Origin: IMCC26077 sp964418325 | Lineage (GTDB): Bacteria; Actinomycetota; Actinomycetes; Nanopelagicales; Nanopelagicaceae | Assembly: GCA_964418325.1 (NCBI GenBank) | Contig: CAYQLC010000003.1 | Location: 49,940-113,939, forward strand | Reading direction: 5' to 3' | Length of the DNA stretch: 64,000 bases | In this document: positions 8,276-17,363 of the stretch, piece by piece | How positions within the stretch are numbered: the first letter of the stretch is position 1 | Layout: each line of letters begins with the position of its first letter | Notes under the pieces: generated by a model | The model's input: only the letters and a program-made list of their open reading frames with translations | Told to the model about the DNA's origin: nothing | Databases searched by the model: none | Program-made: the position numbers and the translations under genes

Positions 8276-8910
8276 GCGTTAATAAATGCACGGACTGAAT
8301 CGGCAATCATCTGAACTGCGATTGCAGCCAACAGCAGACCTGCAATGCGCGCGATCAATGTCACACCCGACTTCTTGATGATTTTGATAATTCCAGTGGA
8401 GTAGGCCAGAACCAAACCAAGGAAGATATGCAGGATGACGATTGCGACCAAGAGTGCAGCCATCATCTCTGCCGAACCCGTCGAATCGGAGGTCGCTTGT
8501 TTAACGAAGATGATCGTTGCAACAATCGCACCTGGTCCGGCAAGTAACGGAGTTCCCAATGGCACAAGGGCGACGTTGACATCGCTATCGTTAGCCGGCT
8601 TCCGTTCATTTCCGATAAGCAGGTCAAGAGCCACAAGTAAGAGAAGTAATCCCCCCGCACCTTGTAGCGCTGGTAACGAAATCTTCAAGTAGTCAAGGAT
8701 GAACTGACCAAATAACGCGAAGACGATGATGACAAGCAGTGAAACGCTCGCCGTTTTCCATGCCAAACGCCGCTGCTCTTCGACTGAATACTTCGATACT
8801 AAGGAGAGGAAAATCGGCATCACCCCTGGCGGGTCAATAATCACAATCAATGTGACGAACACTTGGATGCCAAAGGTCAGAGCGCTGACTGTGCTCAGAC
8901 TCGCATTCAT
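8272..8910 (-). CDS. MarC family integral membrane protein
   Basis: A 212-residue protein with six predicted membrane segments and the family's N-terminal signature FVTLIVIIDPPGVMPIFL (residues 18-35). A second conserved segment, VPLGTPLLAGPGAI, lies near residue 116. The MarC/UPF0056 family has no established transport substrate, and early links to antibiotic resistance were not upheld. It is coupled by 4 nt overlaps to the PHP gene upstream and the RecB-like gene downstream. Confidence 0.9.
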   Translation of the reverse strand: MNASLSTVSALTFGIQVFVTLIVIIDPPGVMPIFLSLVSKYSVEEQRRLAWKTASVSLLVIIVFALFGQFILDYLKISLPALQGAGGLLLLLVALDLLIGNERKPANDSDVNVALVPLGTPLLAGPGAIVATIIFVKQATSDSTGSAEMMAALLVAIVILHIFLGLVLAYSTGIIKIIKKSGVTLIARIAGLLLAAIAVQMIADSVRAFINA

Positions 8911-9758
8911 ACCGAAAACACCTCACATCCGCTCCCACGGTTGAGGATACCCTCCCAGACCTCAGGCGCAGTGACCTCCATGGCAAGTCGCTGGCCAACG
9001 CTGACACCGTGATAATCACTTGAGCCAGTCGCAAAGATGTTCAGCGAATCTGCTAGTTCACGGAGACTTAACCGCGCTTGTTGGTCATGGTCACGATGAT
9101 CTACTTCGACGCCATCTAATCCTTGTTCGACTAACGAGGCGATGTCATCGAGTGCATAAATATCACCACGTGTTCCAGCCAAACCATGTGCCAAGATGCT
9201 CACTCCACCTGCATTCTTAATCGCAGCAATCGCCTCTTCGGGAGCAGGCGCTAAATGGCCTACATAGAAGGGTGAGTCATTGTGTAGGTAGCGAGTGAAT
9301 GCTTCCTCTCGACTGGCTACCACTCCTAGTGCAATCAAAGCATCTGCTAGATGGGGTCGACCGACTGTGGCGGCGCCATCAGCGCGTGCTGCAACATCAT
9401 CAAATGTGACATCAATCCCGGCATCATTGAGGAGCTGAATGATCTTTTTCATCCTAGGTATTCGATCATCACGAGTTAGCGACATCATTTCTGCAAGGCG
9501 ATGATCTTCCGGATCAAAGAGATACCCGAGCATGTGCACGCTCATGCCAGATGATGTCCGACAGGAAATCTCAGCTCCAGGAACGATAGTAAGTGCACCA
9601 CTCCCGGAATGATTACGTAAACGTTGCCAACTCTCCACAGTATCGTGATCAGTGATCGCTAATACGGAGATTTTCTCAATTATTGCGCGTTGAACTAACT
9701 CGTCTGGGGAGTCTAGCCCGTCACTGAGGTTGGTATGTGCATGGAGATCAATCAACAT
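8907..9758 (-). CDS. PHP domain metal-dependent phosphoesterase (TrpH/RNase AM-like)
   Basis: The 283-residue product has the four PHP metal motifs: DLHAHTNLSDG at the N terminus, ITDHDT, an internal GAEI plus SILAH, and SSDYHG near the C terminus. This architecture matches TrpH/YciV-type enzymes that hydrolyse 3',5'-bisphosphonucleotides or RNA 5' ends. I start at the ATG at 9758 because the PHP motif begins immediately after it. An in-frame start at 9812 would add 18 unconserved residues inside the upstream gene. The chosen start overlaps the EamA gene by 11 nt. Confidence 0.88.
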   Translation of the reverse strand: MLIDLHAHTNLSDGLDSPDELVQRAIIEKISVLAITDHDTVESWQRLRNHSGSGALTIVPGAEISCRTSSGMSVHMLGYLFDPEDHRLAEMMSLTRDDRIPRMKKIIQLLNDAGIDVTFDDVAARADGAATVGRPHLADALIALGVVASREEAFTRYLHNDSPFYVGHLAPAPEEAIAAIKNAGGVSILAHGLAGTRGDIYALDDIASLVEQGLDGVEVDHRDHDQQARLSLRELADSLNIFATGSSDYHGVSVGQRLAMEVTAPEVWEGILNRGSGCEVFSV

Positions 9759-10671
9759 TGGTGCGCTCGCCTTGAAGTTGCGTGGTTCGAGTGGCGACCA
9801 AGCCACTTCCAAAGATCAGTAGCGCAATTCCCGGAATAATTCCCGCTGGTGGAATCTGATCTAACCACCATGCTGCTAGTAACGCGCCTACCGGAACTTC
9901 AAAAAAGACAATGAGTGAGACAACTGCAGGATTGACCCGTACCAGAACTTGATTGAACAATGTGTGGCCAAGTAGCTGTGCCCCTACTATCAAACCAAGA
10001 ATGAGAAGCCATTCTGATTGCGGATAATTCGTTAGCGATGCTCCGCTTGGAATGACAAATACCAGACAAGTCAAGGCACAAACGAGATAGCAGATTGCCG
10101 TGTAGGTTGTCGTCGAAACATTTTTTTGAACATGTGAACCTGCCGTAACATACGCAGCTGCAAGTGCACCACCGAGTAATGCCACAAGATCCCCGATGAG
10201 CGACCGTGTTGAAAACGACCAATCGACTCCAGTAATGATCAGTACACCAATCATCGAGATCCCCATTCCAGCCCAGACTCGATGATCAACTCTCCGACCT
10301 TTATAACGAAGCCAGAGCGCAACAAAAATAGGTTGCGTTGCCGTCAAAGCCGTACCGCTAGCCACGCTCGTCATGCGCATTGAATAGAAGAAGCAGATGA
10401 AATGGAGGGCAAGAAAAACTCCGGCAAGAATTGACCAACCCCACGAAATTTTCGATAGCCGTCGCCACTCTCCTTTGATGATTGCAAATGGCAAGGTGAT
10501 GAGAGAGCCCCCGAGATTTCGCCAGAAAATTGCTACGGGAACTGCCATCGTGCCCCATGCAATCAGCGGTCCTGAGGTCCCGATTCCAATAACTCCAATA
10601 GCAAGCCGGAGCAAATCGGCGCCTGCTATGGGTGATCGCATCCGTCGCTGAGGAGCACCATGCGAAGTCAT
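9748..10671 (-). CDS. EamA/DMT-family transporter, ten membrane segments
   Basis: The 307-residue product contains two tandem EamA repeats giving about ten transmembrane helices. It would export or import a metabolite, but the family does not reveal which. The reading frame stays open upstream to 11232, but that part is antisense to the MgtE-like gene and rich in Arg and Ser, so I reject it. The ATG at 10671 lies 7 nt after a TANNNT box (TAGGGT). Another ATG at 10641 is possible. The 3' end overlaps the PHP gene. Confidence 0.85.
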   Translation of the reverse strand: MTSHGAPQRRMRSPIAGADLLRLAIGVIGIGTSGPLIAWGTMAVPVAIFWRNLGGSLITLPFAIIKGEWRRLSKISWGWSILAGVFLALHFICFFYSMRMTSVASGTALTATQPIFVALWLRYKGRRVDHRVWAGMGISMIGVLIITGVDWSFSTRSLIGDLVALLGGALAAAYVTAGSHVQKNVSTTTYTAICYLVCALTCLVFVIPSGASLTNYPQSEWLLILGLIVGAQLLGHTLFNQVLVRVNPAVVSLIVFFEVPVGALLAAWWLDQIPPAGIIPGIALLIFGSGLVATRTTQLQGERTNVD

Positions 10672-10678
10672 GAGGAAG

Positions 10679-10684
10679 ACCCTA
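10679..10684 (-). promoter_or_regulatory. Putative -10 box of leaderless EamA gene promoter
   Basis: TAGGGT on the minus strand, 7 nt before the ATG at 10671. Confidence 0.45.
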
Positions 10685-10689
10685 ACCGG

Positions 10690-10695
10690 TACCCT
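10690..10695 (+). promoter_or_regulatory. Putative -10 box of leaderless MgtE-N/CBS gene promoter
   Basis: TACCCT, 7 nt before the ATG at 10703. It supports that ATG over the upstream alternative at 10670. Confidence 0.45.
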
Positions 10696-10702
10696 TGGCG
10701 CT

Positions 10703-11965
10703 ATGAGCGCTACATTGAATCGAGTCTTTATAGCGCGCCTGGCGGGAACTGCGGTTTTCGACCCAGCGGGTGACCAAGTGGGAAAGGTGCGCGATGCTGT
10801 CGCGACCCTGCAAACTGGCCCAGTTGCCCCGCGCGTCTTGGGTTTGATTATCGAAGTACCGCCGCGACGACGTATCTTCATTCCGATCACTCGAATTACT
10901 TCTATCGAGCCTGGCACTGTTGTTATCACTGGTTTACTAAATGTGCGCCGCTTCCAACCTCGCCCTGGAGAGTTTTTGGTTCTTGGCGAATTCCTTGATC
11001 GCACGACGACACTTATCGGAAAAACTGAGCGCGTCGTTATCGAAGATATTGCTATGGAACAAAATCGTCGAGGCGATTGGTTATTGAGCAAGGTGCACGT
11101 TGCCACTAAAGGATCCGGCCTGCGCCGACGTGGTCCGGGCAAGACTGTCGAATACTCGGAACTTACTGAGTTCATCACAGGAGAGACTGATGATGGTGCG
11201 CGCAGCCTCATGGCAACCCTAGCGACGCTCAAAGCTGCAGACCTCGCTGGTGCACTTCATGACCTTTCAATGCCACGACGCGTTGAGATCGCCCGAGCAC
11301 TTGATGATGAGCGGCTCGCAGATGTGCTCGAAGAGATGGAAGAGGGTGAGCGAGTTGCGCTCCTAGCTCAACTCGAAGGTGAGCGCGCTGCCGATGTGCT
11401 TGGCGAGATGGATCCTGATGATGCCGCTGACTTACTTCGTGAAGTCGGAAGTGAAAAAGCGGAATCTCTCCTTAACTTGATGGAACCTGAAGATGCTGAA
11501 GATGTTCGACGATTGATGGTGTACGAGGATTATTCCGCTGGTGGAATGATGACAACAGAACCAGTGATTCTTGCTGCCGACAACACGGTGGCTGAAGCAC
11601 TTGCGGCGCTTCGCGCGAGTGAAATCACTCCTGCCCTTGCCGCCCAAGTCTTCGTAACCAGGGCGCCGCATGAGACTCCTACTGGGAAGTTCCTTGGGAT
11701 CGCACATTTTCAACGATTACTTCGAGAACCTCCAGCCACGCTCCTGGGTTCGATTATTGATACGGAATCCGAGTCGCTGACACCAGATAAGAACCTTACG
11801 ACAATTTCTTCATATTTCGCAGCATATAACTTGGTGGCAGTTCCGATTGTTGACGACAACGATCGACTGCTTGGTGTGGTGACAGTCGACGATGTTCTTG
11901 ACCATTTGCTCCCTGAAAATTGGCGAGCACGACATGATGATGACAGCCGGGAGGTGTTGAAATGA
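10703..11965 (+). CDS. PRC-barrel / MgtE-N / CBS-domain protein without the MgtE channel
   Basis: Encodes 420 residues. The N-terminal part (about 1-120) contains PRC-barrel-like sequence (AVFDPAGDQVGKVRDAV). The middle is an MgtE intracellular N domain with repeated L-x-x-M-x-x-x-x-x-A-D-[VL]-L motifs (LADVLEEMEEGERVALL, AADVLGEMDPDDAADLL). A CBS pair follows, ending VPIVDDNDRLLGVVTVDDVLDHLL. There is no membrane channel domain, so it is a soluble Mg2+/nucleotide-sensor-like protein. It overlaps the DUF1003 gene by 4 nt. The same pair lies near mrp in mycobacteria (Rv1232c/Rv1231c, from memory). A joint role in divalent cation handling is inference. Confidence 0.85.
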   Translation: MSATLNRVFIARLAGTAVFDPAGDQVGKVRDAVATLQTGPVAPRVLGLIIEVPPRRRIFIPITRITSIEPGTVVITGLLNVRRFQPRPGEFLVLGEFLDRTTTLIGKTERVVIEDIAMEQNRRGDWLLSKVHVATKGSGLRRRGPGKTVEYSELTEFITGETDDGARSLMATLATLKAADLAGALHDLSMPRRVEIARALDDERLADVLEEMEEGERVALLAQLEGERAADVLGEMDPDDAADLLREVGSEKAESLLNLMEPEDAEDVRRLMVYEDYSAGGMMTTEPVILAADNTVAEALAALRASEITPALAAQVFVTRAPHETPTGKFLGIAHFQRLLREPPATLLGSIIDTESESLTPDKNLTTISSYFAAYNLVAVPIVDDNDRLLGVVTVDDVLDHLLPENWRARHDDDSREVLK

Positions 11966-12441
11966 GCAATCGTCTTGATTTGCCACGTCGCGGTAAAAGA
12001 TCTTTGCGTCCAACCTATAACTCTGAAGCATTCGGACAACTCTCCGAACGCTTCGCTCGTTTTTTAGGCACCGCAAATTTCTTGGTATATATGTCAGTCT
12101 TCGTCCTTACCTGGGTGCTCTGGAATGCCTTCGCACCAAGTAACCTGCGATTTGACCCCTTTCCCTTTATTTTCTTGACGCTCATCTTGTCGCTACAAGC
12201 GTCGTATGCTGCACCACTAATTTTGCTCGCTCAGAATCGACAGGCTGATCGTGACCGGATTCAATCGGCAGAGGACCGCTCTCGAGATGAGCGCAATCTT
12301 GCGGCAACGGAATATCTCACTAGAGAGATTGCTGCATTACGCGAGGGGCTTGGTGACGCAGCTACTCGCGATTTCATTCGTGGTGAGCTTCGCGAATTGG
12401 TAGAGGAGTTGCGAGCCGAGGATAAAAACCACTCGGAGTAA
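11962..12441 (+). CDS. DUF1003 family membrane protein
   Basis: The 159-residue product has two hydrophobic helices (about 40-56 and 65-88) separated by a short loop, with the DUF1003 signature WNAFAPS followed by QASYAAPLILLAQNRQADRDR. The C-terminal 55 residues are charged and probably helical or coiled-coil. It is coupled to the MgtE-N/CBS gene by a 4 nt overlap, which suggests the two proteins act together at the membrane. The biochemical role is unknown. Confidence 0.88.
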   Translation: MSNRLDLPRRGKRSLRPTYNSEAFGQLSERFARFLGTANFLVYMSVFVLTWVLWNAFAPSNLRFDPFPFIFLTLILSLQASYAAPLILLAQNRQADRDRIQSAEDRSRDERNLAATEYLTREIAALREGLGDAATRDFIRGELRELVEELRAEDKNHSE

Positions 12442-12444
12442 AAC

Positions 12445-13572
12445 TTAGTGTGCAGAAATTGGCAGGCGCCGCCCAGTAAGAGAGGTGTTCCGTTTTATCA
12501 ATTGCTCGGCGATCTCTCGGAAGGCCTGAGTGGATTCCTTTCCTTCCACCAGTGGAGCTCCGATATCTCCTGCTTCACGAAGGGCCGGATCAAAAGGAAT
12601 CCGCCCCAATAATGGAACTGACCCACCGGTAAGGCGCTCCAGACGCGCAACAGTCTCTTCACCCCCGCCCGAACCAAAGAGCGAGATCATCTCGCCGCAA
12701 TGTGGGCAGGCAAAAGCCGACATATTCTCAATCACCCCGGTGAGTTGTTGTTTAAGTTGGTGCGCCAAGCGACCCGCGCGCTCTGCCACTTCGGCAGCGG
12801 CCACCTGCGGAGTGGTAACGACAATTAATTCGGAGGATGGAATCAACTGGCCAAGAGAAATCGCGATGTCGCCGGTGCCTGGCGGTAAATCTAACAATAA
12901 GAAATCTAAATCTCCCCAGAATGCATCAGCGAGCAATTGTTCGAGAACTTTATGAAGAATCGGCCCGCGATATGCGACCGGATCCTCGCGTTGCGGCTTG
13001 AACATCTCCATCGACGCGACTCTGATGCCCCGAATATCCTCAGGGGGGATAAAAGTGGTGTTATCAATGGCTGTAGGCCGAGCACCCAACATTCCAAGGA
13101 TTCGAGGGATTGAGTGTCCGTAAACATCTGCGTCAAGTATTCCTACCCGCTGTCCGCGCTCTGCTAAAGCTACTGCCAAATTAGCTGTTACGGAAGATTT
13201 ACCAACGCCACCTTTACCCGAGGCGATAGCAAAAACTCGAGTTAACGAATCAGGTCGTGCAAATGGAATGCTCTTTTCATTTCCACCACGAATAATTTTT
13301 TTGATTTCGTTTCGCTGCTCATCACTCATGACATCAAAATCAACACTCACGCGCTTGATGCCTGTAATACCAATTACTGCATTGGAAATATCTTCATACA
13401 AGCGATCTTTCATCGGACAGCCTGCGATGGTCAGATAGATACCAATCTTGGCAAGGTCACCTGAGATATCAATACTCTTGACCATTCCTAATTCAGTCAG
13501 AGGTTTGCGAAGCTCAGGATCAATGACCTTTGCTAATGCTGCTTCTATGAGTTTGACAGATTCTGCACTCAT
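12445..13572 (-). CDS. mrp: Mrp/ApbC family iron-sulfur cluster carrier ATPase
   Basis: A 375-residue P-loop ATPase that carries Fe-S clusters to apoproteins. The N-terminal MIP18 (DUF59) domain covers residues 1-85. The deviant Walker A is GKGGVGKSSVT with Lys125. Near residue 285 is the cluster-binding pair CPHC. It is convergent with the DUF1003 gene (3 nt apart) and coupled to tatB upstream by a 4 nt overlap. The tatB-mrp adjacency is conserved in actinobacteria. Confidence 0.93.
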   Translation of the reverse strand: MSAESVKLIEAALAKVIDPELRKPLTELGMVKSIDISGDLAKIGIYLTIAGCPMKDRLYEDISNAVIGITGIKRVSVDFDVMSDEQRNEIKKIIRGGNEKSIPFARPDSLTRVFAIASGKGGVGKSSVTANLAVALAERGQRVGILDADVYGHSIPRILGMLGARPTAIDNTTFIPPEDIRGIRVASMEMFKPQREDPVAYRGPILHKVLEQLLADAFWGDLDFLLLDLPPGTGDIAISLGQLIPSSELIVVTTPQVAAAEVAERAGRLAHQLKQQLTGVIENMSAFACPHCGEMISLFGSGGGEETVARLERLTGGSVPLLGRIPFDPALREAGDIGAPLVEGKESTQAFREIAEQLIKRNTSLTGRRLPISAH

Positions 13573-13865
13573 GGAAGTTGTGGATCCTGGCGCACTGAGT
13601 TCTTATCAAGGGTAGGTTCATCCTCAAGCGCCTGGCGCATCTGCTTCCTGATGAAACTCTTCGGGTTTAAATCACTCACGCTCAAGTCCTCAAAACCGGG
13701 CCCTAAGTTCTCGCGAAGATCGCTCGTCGCTGATTGAGCAAATCCTCGAACTTTGCGTAGGAATCGAGCAGCGTCGGCAGCAAAGGTAGGCAACTTGGTC
13801 GGCCCCACCAATATCAGTGCAACTAATCCAAGGCCAAGCAGTTCACCAGCGCCGATATCAAGCAT
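13569..13865 (-). CDS. tatB: Sec-independent protein translocase TatB
   Basis: The 98-residue product has an N-terminal membrane helix (about 5-22, GELLGLGLVALILVGP), the conserved Gly-Pro hinge and Leu-Pro turn (GPTKLP), and an amphipathic helix with a charged tail. Glu8 fits the TatB-type acidic residue in the helix. In actinobacteria tatB follows htrA as here, 15 nt downstream. TatA and TatC are not in this window, so assignment to TatB rather than TatA rests mainly on context. Confidence 0.87.
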   Translation of the reverse strand: MLDIGAGELLGLGLVALILVGPTKLPTFAADAARFLRKVRGFAQSATSDLRENLGPGFEDLSVSDLNPKSFIRKQMRQALEDEPTLDKNSVRQDPQLP

Positions 13866-13880
13866 CTCGCTATCGTAACG

Positions 13881-15074
13881 CTATTGCTCTGCGGCGACCA
13901 AAGTTGCCTTGACGACCTTAGTCACTCCCTCGCGTTCTAACGTGATCGAAACCTGATCGCCAGGGGCTTTATCGCGAATGGCAACGATTAATTCATCAGG
14001 GTTGGTAATAACGCGACCTCCAAGATTAATGATGATGTCGCCCTCTTCGATTCCGGCTTCTTCAGCTGGTCCACCTGGGGTTACCGCAGTGATAAGTGCA
14101 CCACCTTCGCTATAGGTGGTGTCTACTGAGACGCCCAGAATCGGATAGGAAGATTTACCCGTCTTAATCAATTCCTCTGCCGTTCGTCGCGCTTGATTGA
14201 TAGGAATCGCAAAACCTAGACCAATAGATCCGGTCTGGCCACTGAAAGATCCGAGTGTGGCAATGGCAGTATTGACTCCCACCACTGCACCAGTTCGATC
14301 GACAAGCGGTCCACCCGAATTTCCAGGATTAATCGCAGCATCAGTCTGTAGCGCATTGATAAATGAACTCTCACCCTGATCTGCTCCAGCGGTAACAGCT
14401 CGATTCTTTGCACTGATTATTCCTGAGGTGACCGTTCCAGATAATCCAAGTGGCGAACCGATAGCAATTACCGTATCTCCCACTTGCACAGTATCGCTGT
14501 TACCGAATTGGAGCGCAGGTACTCCAGTTCTGGTTACTTTGATGACCGCAAGGTCATATGCAGGGTTGACTCCAACAATTTTTCCTCGCACAACTTTTCC
14601 GTCATTAAATGAGATATTGAGAGTGCCGCCTCTGACTACATTTTCGACCACGTGATTATTGGTAAGAATGTAGCCATCGGAGCGAATTACAAAGCCAGTG
14701 CCCGTGCCTGCTCCACTTCGAGATCGAGTCGAAATGGAGACTACTGATGGCAACACGCGAGATGCGATTGCTGCAATCGACTCAGGTGAACGTTCAACCA
14801 CATTGTTCGTGGCAACTAGGCTCGCTTGTGAATCAAAGAGTGATGAACCATTAGCGAGGTTTCCAGCAATTCCCCCGATAGCCCCTGCGATAAGTGCCAT
14901 TCCAACAGCCAGACCCACACTTACCCGCGCACCCCGATTACCGCGGCGAGCATCTCCTGATCCGCGATCAGGAAATTGCTGCGCGCTGGGTGGTAGATAG
15001 AAATTCTGCGGAGGACTTGGGGGGCGGTTATGGCTGTAATTCGCTGCCGGTGACCACCACTCTGGTTGACTCAT
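13881..15074 (-). CDS. htrA: HtrA/DegP-like membrane-anchored serine protease with PDZ domain
   Basis: A 397-residue envelope quality-control protease. A Pro/Gln-rich cytoplasmic N terminus (1-50) precedes one transmembrane helix (about 52-72). The trypsin-like domain contains His141 (TNNHVV), Asp174 (YDLAVI) and Ser253 (NPGNSGGP). One PDZ domain covers about 300-397. It is preceded by GAGGAAGAG about 9 nt before the ATG. In mycobacteria sigE and its anti-sigma gene precede htrA, but here the gene upstream is the O-methyltransferase that normally flanks sigE, so the sigma/anti-sigma pair appears absent from this position. Confidence 0.93.
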   Translation of the reverse strand: MSQPEWWSPAANYSHNRPPSPPQNFYLPPSAQQFPDRGSGDARRGNRGARVSVGLAVGMALIAGAIGGIAGNLANGSSLFDSQASLVATNNVVERSPESIAAIASRVLPSVVSISTRSRSGAGTGTGFVIRSDGYILTNNHVVENVVRGGTLNISFNDGKVVRGKIVGVNPAYDLAVIKVTRTGVPALQFGNSDTVQVGDTVIAIGSPLGLSGTVTSGIISAKNRAVTAGADQGESSFINALQTDAAINPGNSGGPLVDRTGAVVGVNTAIATLGSFSGQTGSIGLGFAIPINQARRTAEELIKTGKSSYPILGVSVDTTYSEGGALITAVTPGGPAEEAGIEEGDIIINLGGRVITNPDELIVAIRDKAPGDQVSITLEREGVTKVVKATLVAAEQ

Positions 15075-15197
15075 AGTTGATTACTCTTCCTCATCTGTAG
15101 CTCAGTTCCCAATAAATGTGGCCCAAGTTTTATAGAGAAACCTGAGAGCGCGCTGAATTTCACCCTAAACCTAAGACAGAATTGGCTTAGTCGCCAG

Positions 15198-15833
15198 TTA
15201 TCGCTTAACCGCCAAGAAGAGGCCATCTCCCAGGCCAATAAGGGAGCAGCTCCAGCGCTCGCGATCAGCGCGCAAATTGCGGAGCAGTTCTCTCCGCAAA
15301 ACTGTGACCTCATCTCGCTGCGCCAAGTCAGCTACCTTTCCCCCATGTAAGGCATGAACCAAAACACATATGCCACCAACGCGAAGGACACGATATGCGT
15401 GTTCGATCAGATCACTACCCTCATCCGAATATTCGCGAACTACCACCATGTCATAGCCAGAATCAGTGAGTTTCTGCAGGATGTCATACGGAGCCCCATG
15501 AATGAGTCGGACCCGTTGCGATGAGATTCCCATCTCCTCGCATGCCTCTCGCGCCAGGTGAACATGTTCGGCTTCACTATCAATTGAGGTGAGTGTTCCA
15601 TTTTCGCTGATTCCTTCAGCAAGCCAGAGCGTTCCTACTCCCGTGCCAGTTCCCAACTCAACGACATTGTTGGAGCCAAGTGCACGCGCCAACATCTGCA
15701 GAAATGCACCAGTGCCTGGGGATGGTTCATCACTGCCTAATTCAGCACCACGAGAGCGAGCGCTCTGAATTTCAAGCTCCTCAACAATAAAACTCTCAAT
15801 AAATTCTTTAACTTTGTCGGGCGGCTCAATCAT
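15198..15833 (-). CDS. SAM-dependent O-methyltransferase (catechol/caffeoyl-CoA type)
   Basis: The 211-residue Rossmann methyltransferase has motif I VVELGTGTGVGTLWL (residues 57-71) and an acidic residue at the end of strand 2 (SIDSEAEH). It resembles the mycobacterial protein encoded beside sigE (Rv1220c, from memory); the acceptor is unknown. I chose the ATG at 15833 because it overlaps the pepA stop as ATGA, the coupling used repeatedly here. An ATG at 15848 would add five residues. Between it and htrA lie about 120 nt in which I see no gene. Confidence 0.88.
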   Translation of the reverse strand: MIEPPDKVKEFIESFIVEELEIQSARSRGAELGSDEPSPGTGAFLQMLARALGSNNVVELGTGTGVGTLWLAEGISENGTLTSIDSEAEHVHLAREACEEMGISSQRVRLIHGAPYDILQKLTDSGYDMVVVREYSDEGSDLIEHAYRVLRVGGICVLVHALHGGKVADLAQRDEVTVLRRELLRNLRADRERWSCSLIGLGDGLFLAVKR

Positions 15834-17344
15834 AAATTTTGTAACCATTCAGTGAGTAAACGCACGCCAAATCCTGTTCCGCCTTTGGGGTTCTCGCCGG
15901 AATCAGATTCACTTCTGCCAACGCCAGCGATATCAAAATGAACCCATCGACTCTCTTTCACAAACTTCTCCAGGAAGAGTGCAGCGGTGATTGACCCTGC
16001 GCCCACACTTGGTTTCTCGGCGATATTTTTGAAATCAGCCACATGAGAGCGAAGGCTAGTTGCATACTCATCGACCAGCGGCATATGCCACACGCGATCA
16101 CCAGAAGATTCGCCCGCGCGGGCAAAACTTGCGGCGAGGGACTTATCGCGGGTGTACATCGCGGCGTAGTGGCGACTGAGCCCTAAGGTTGCGGCGCCAG
16201 TTAATGTCGCGAGATCTATTAGGAAGTCGGGCCTTAACTTATCGACGGCATAACCAAGCCCATCTGCCAAAACCAACCTGCCCTCAGCATCAGTATCAAT
16301 AACCTCTACTGTTTGGCCGTCATAGTGAGTGATCACATCTGAAGGGCGCTGCGAAGTTGCCGAGAGTAGATTCTCGGCACACATCAATAATCCAGTGATG
16401 CGACAATCAATATCCAATTGTGCGGCTGCCTTGATCGCACCGAGAATCGCTGCCGCCCCAGCCATATCGCTCTTCATAGCAACCATGTTTTCGTAGGGGC
16501 GCTTGAGCGATACGCCACCAGTATCGAACATAATTCCTTTACCGACGAGCACCACGTGGGGCACTTTTCTCTTTCTGGCATTGTAAGAAATCTCAATCAT
16601 TGCAGGTGGTCTCTTCGGAGACGAGTTTCCTACCGCAGTCAAGCCACCAAATCTCTGTAAGGCTTTTGCGCCTTGATGCACGGTAATGTCCACGGAAAAT
16701 TTTCCTAGCGCCTTCCGTGCCTGTGCTGCCATCCACTGTGGGCTTTTCATATTCGAAGGCGTATGAATGAGGTCACGAGTTAAGAGAGTTCCTTCAAGCA
16801 TCGCCGCTGCCTCTTCGACGTTAAACTCTCGAAGTAAAGTAAATGTGGGCGCGGATTTGATTCCATTTTTCTCGCTAATTTTGAATTGATACGCCGCGAG
16901 AGCCAGCGCCAAGGCGTGAGCGCGCGTCAACTCCCCTTTTCCACCGCAGAGCGAAGCGCATTTTTTCTCAGTTCCGCGTAATTTTCGGCCAAGGGTGGCT
17001 CCGGCTTTCACTAGATCTCCGCGCGTCCCATCGCCGATTCCGACTAAGTAGATTGTCGTAAGGGCATACGTTGTAGGTCCCGTTACTGGAACTTCAAGAA
17101 GTTCTCCAGCTTTGCCTGCCAATGAATAGCGAGCTACCAACTCGTTGAGATCAATCGCTTTTGCGCCTCTGGCTTGACCCTCATGTACTTTTTTGAGCAA
17201 CAAGCGAACTTCCGAACCACCTTCGAGAATTATTTTCGCTGATTCATTATTTTTTTTCGGCTTTTTCACCGGGATTGCAAGTACATCTACCTTACGGAGT
17301 GTGGCAGCTGTGTACGGCAATATCCGAGGATGATGTGGAGGCAC
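15830..17344 (-). CDS. pepA: Leucyl aminopeptidase PepA (M17)
   Basis: A 504-residue cytosolic aminopeptidase that needs two metal ions. The M17 signature NTDAEGR-like VIDTDAEGRLVLADGL lies near residue 345, and the metal-binding VGKGIMFDTGG near residue 270 supplies the catalytic Lys and Asp. The start is GTG at 17344. It is supported by a TANNNT box (TACGGT) exactly 6 nt upstream, just after the nhaA stop. It is coupled to the O-methyltransferase by a 4 nt overlap. Confidence 0.93.
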   Translation of the reverse strand: MPPHHPRILPYTAATLRKVDVLAIPVKKPKKNNESAKIILEGGSEVRLLLKKVHEGQARGAKAIDLNELVARYSLAGKAGELLEVPVTGPTTYALTTIYLVGIGDGTRGDLVKAGATLGRKLRGTEKKCASLCGGKGELTRAHALALALAAYQFKISEKNGIKSAPTFTLLREFNVEEAAAMLEGTLLTRDLIHTPSNMKSPQWMAAQARKALGKFSVDITVHQGAKALQRFGGLTAVGNSSPKRPPAMIEISYNARKRKVPHVVLVGKGIMFDTGGVSLKRPYENMVAMKSDMAGAAAILGAIKAAAQLDIDCRITGLLMCAENLLSATSQRPSDVITHYDGQTVEVIDTDAEGRLVLADGLGYAVDKLRPDFLIDLATLTGAATLGLSRHYAAMYTRDKSLAASFARAGESSGDRVWHMPLVDEYATSLRSHVADFKNIAEKPSVGAGSITAALFLEKFVKESRWVHFDIAGVGRSESDSGENPKGGTGFGVRLLTEWLQNL

Positions 17345-17350
17345 TTGCTA

Positions 17351-17356
17351 ACCGTA
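17351..17356 (-). promoter_or_regulatory. Putative -10 box of leaderless pepA promoter
   Basis: TACGGT on the minus strand, 6 nt before the pepA GTG, immediately after the nhaA stop codon. Confidence 0.45.
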
Positions 17357-17363
17357 GCGCCTC

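Noticed and set aside
9759..9812. Eighteen-residue N-terminal extension of the PHP protein
   Set aside because: It lies inside the EamA gene, and the PHP motif begins directly after the ATG at 9758.
10672..11232. Long upstream extension of the EamA reading frame (to a 494-residue protein)
   Set aside because: It is entirely antisense to the MgtE-N/CBS gene, Arg/Ser/Pro-rich and unlike any transporter N terminus. The frame is open by chance.
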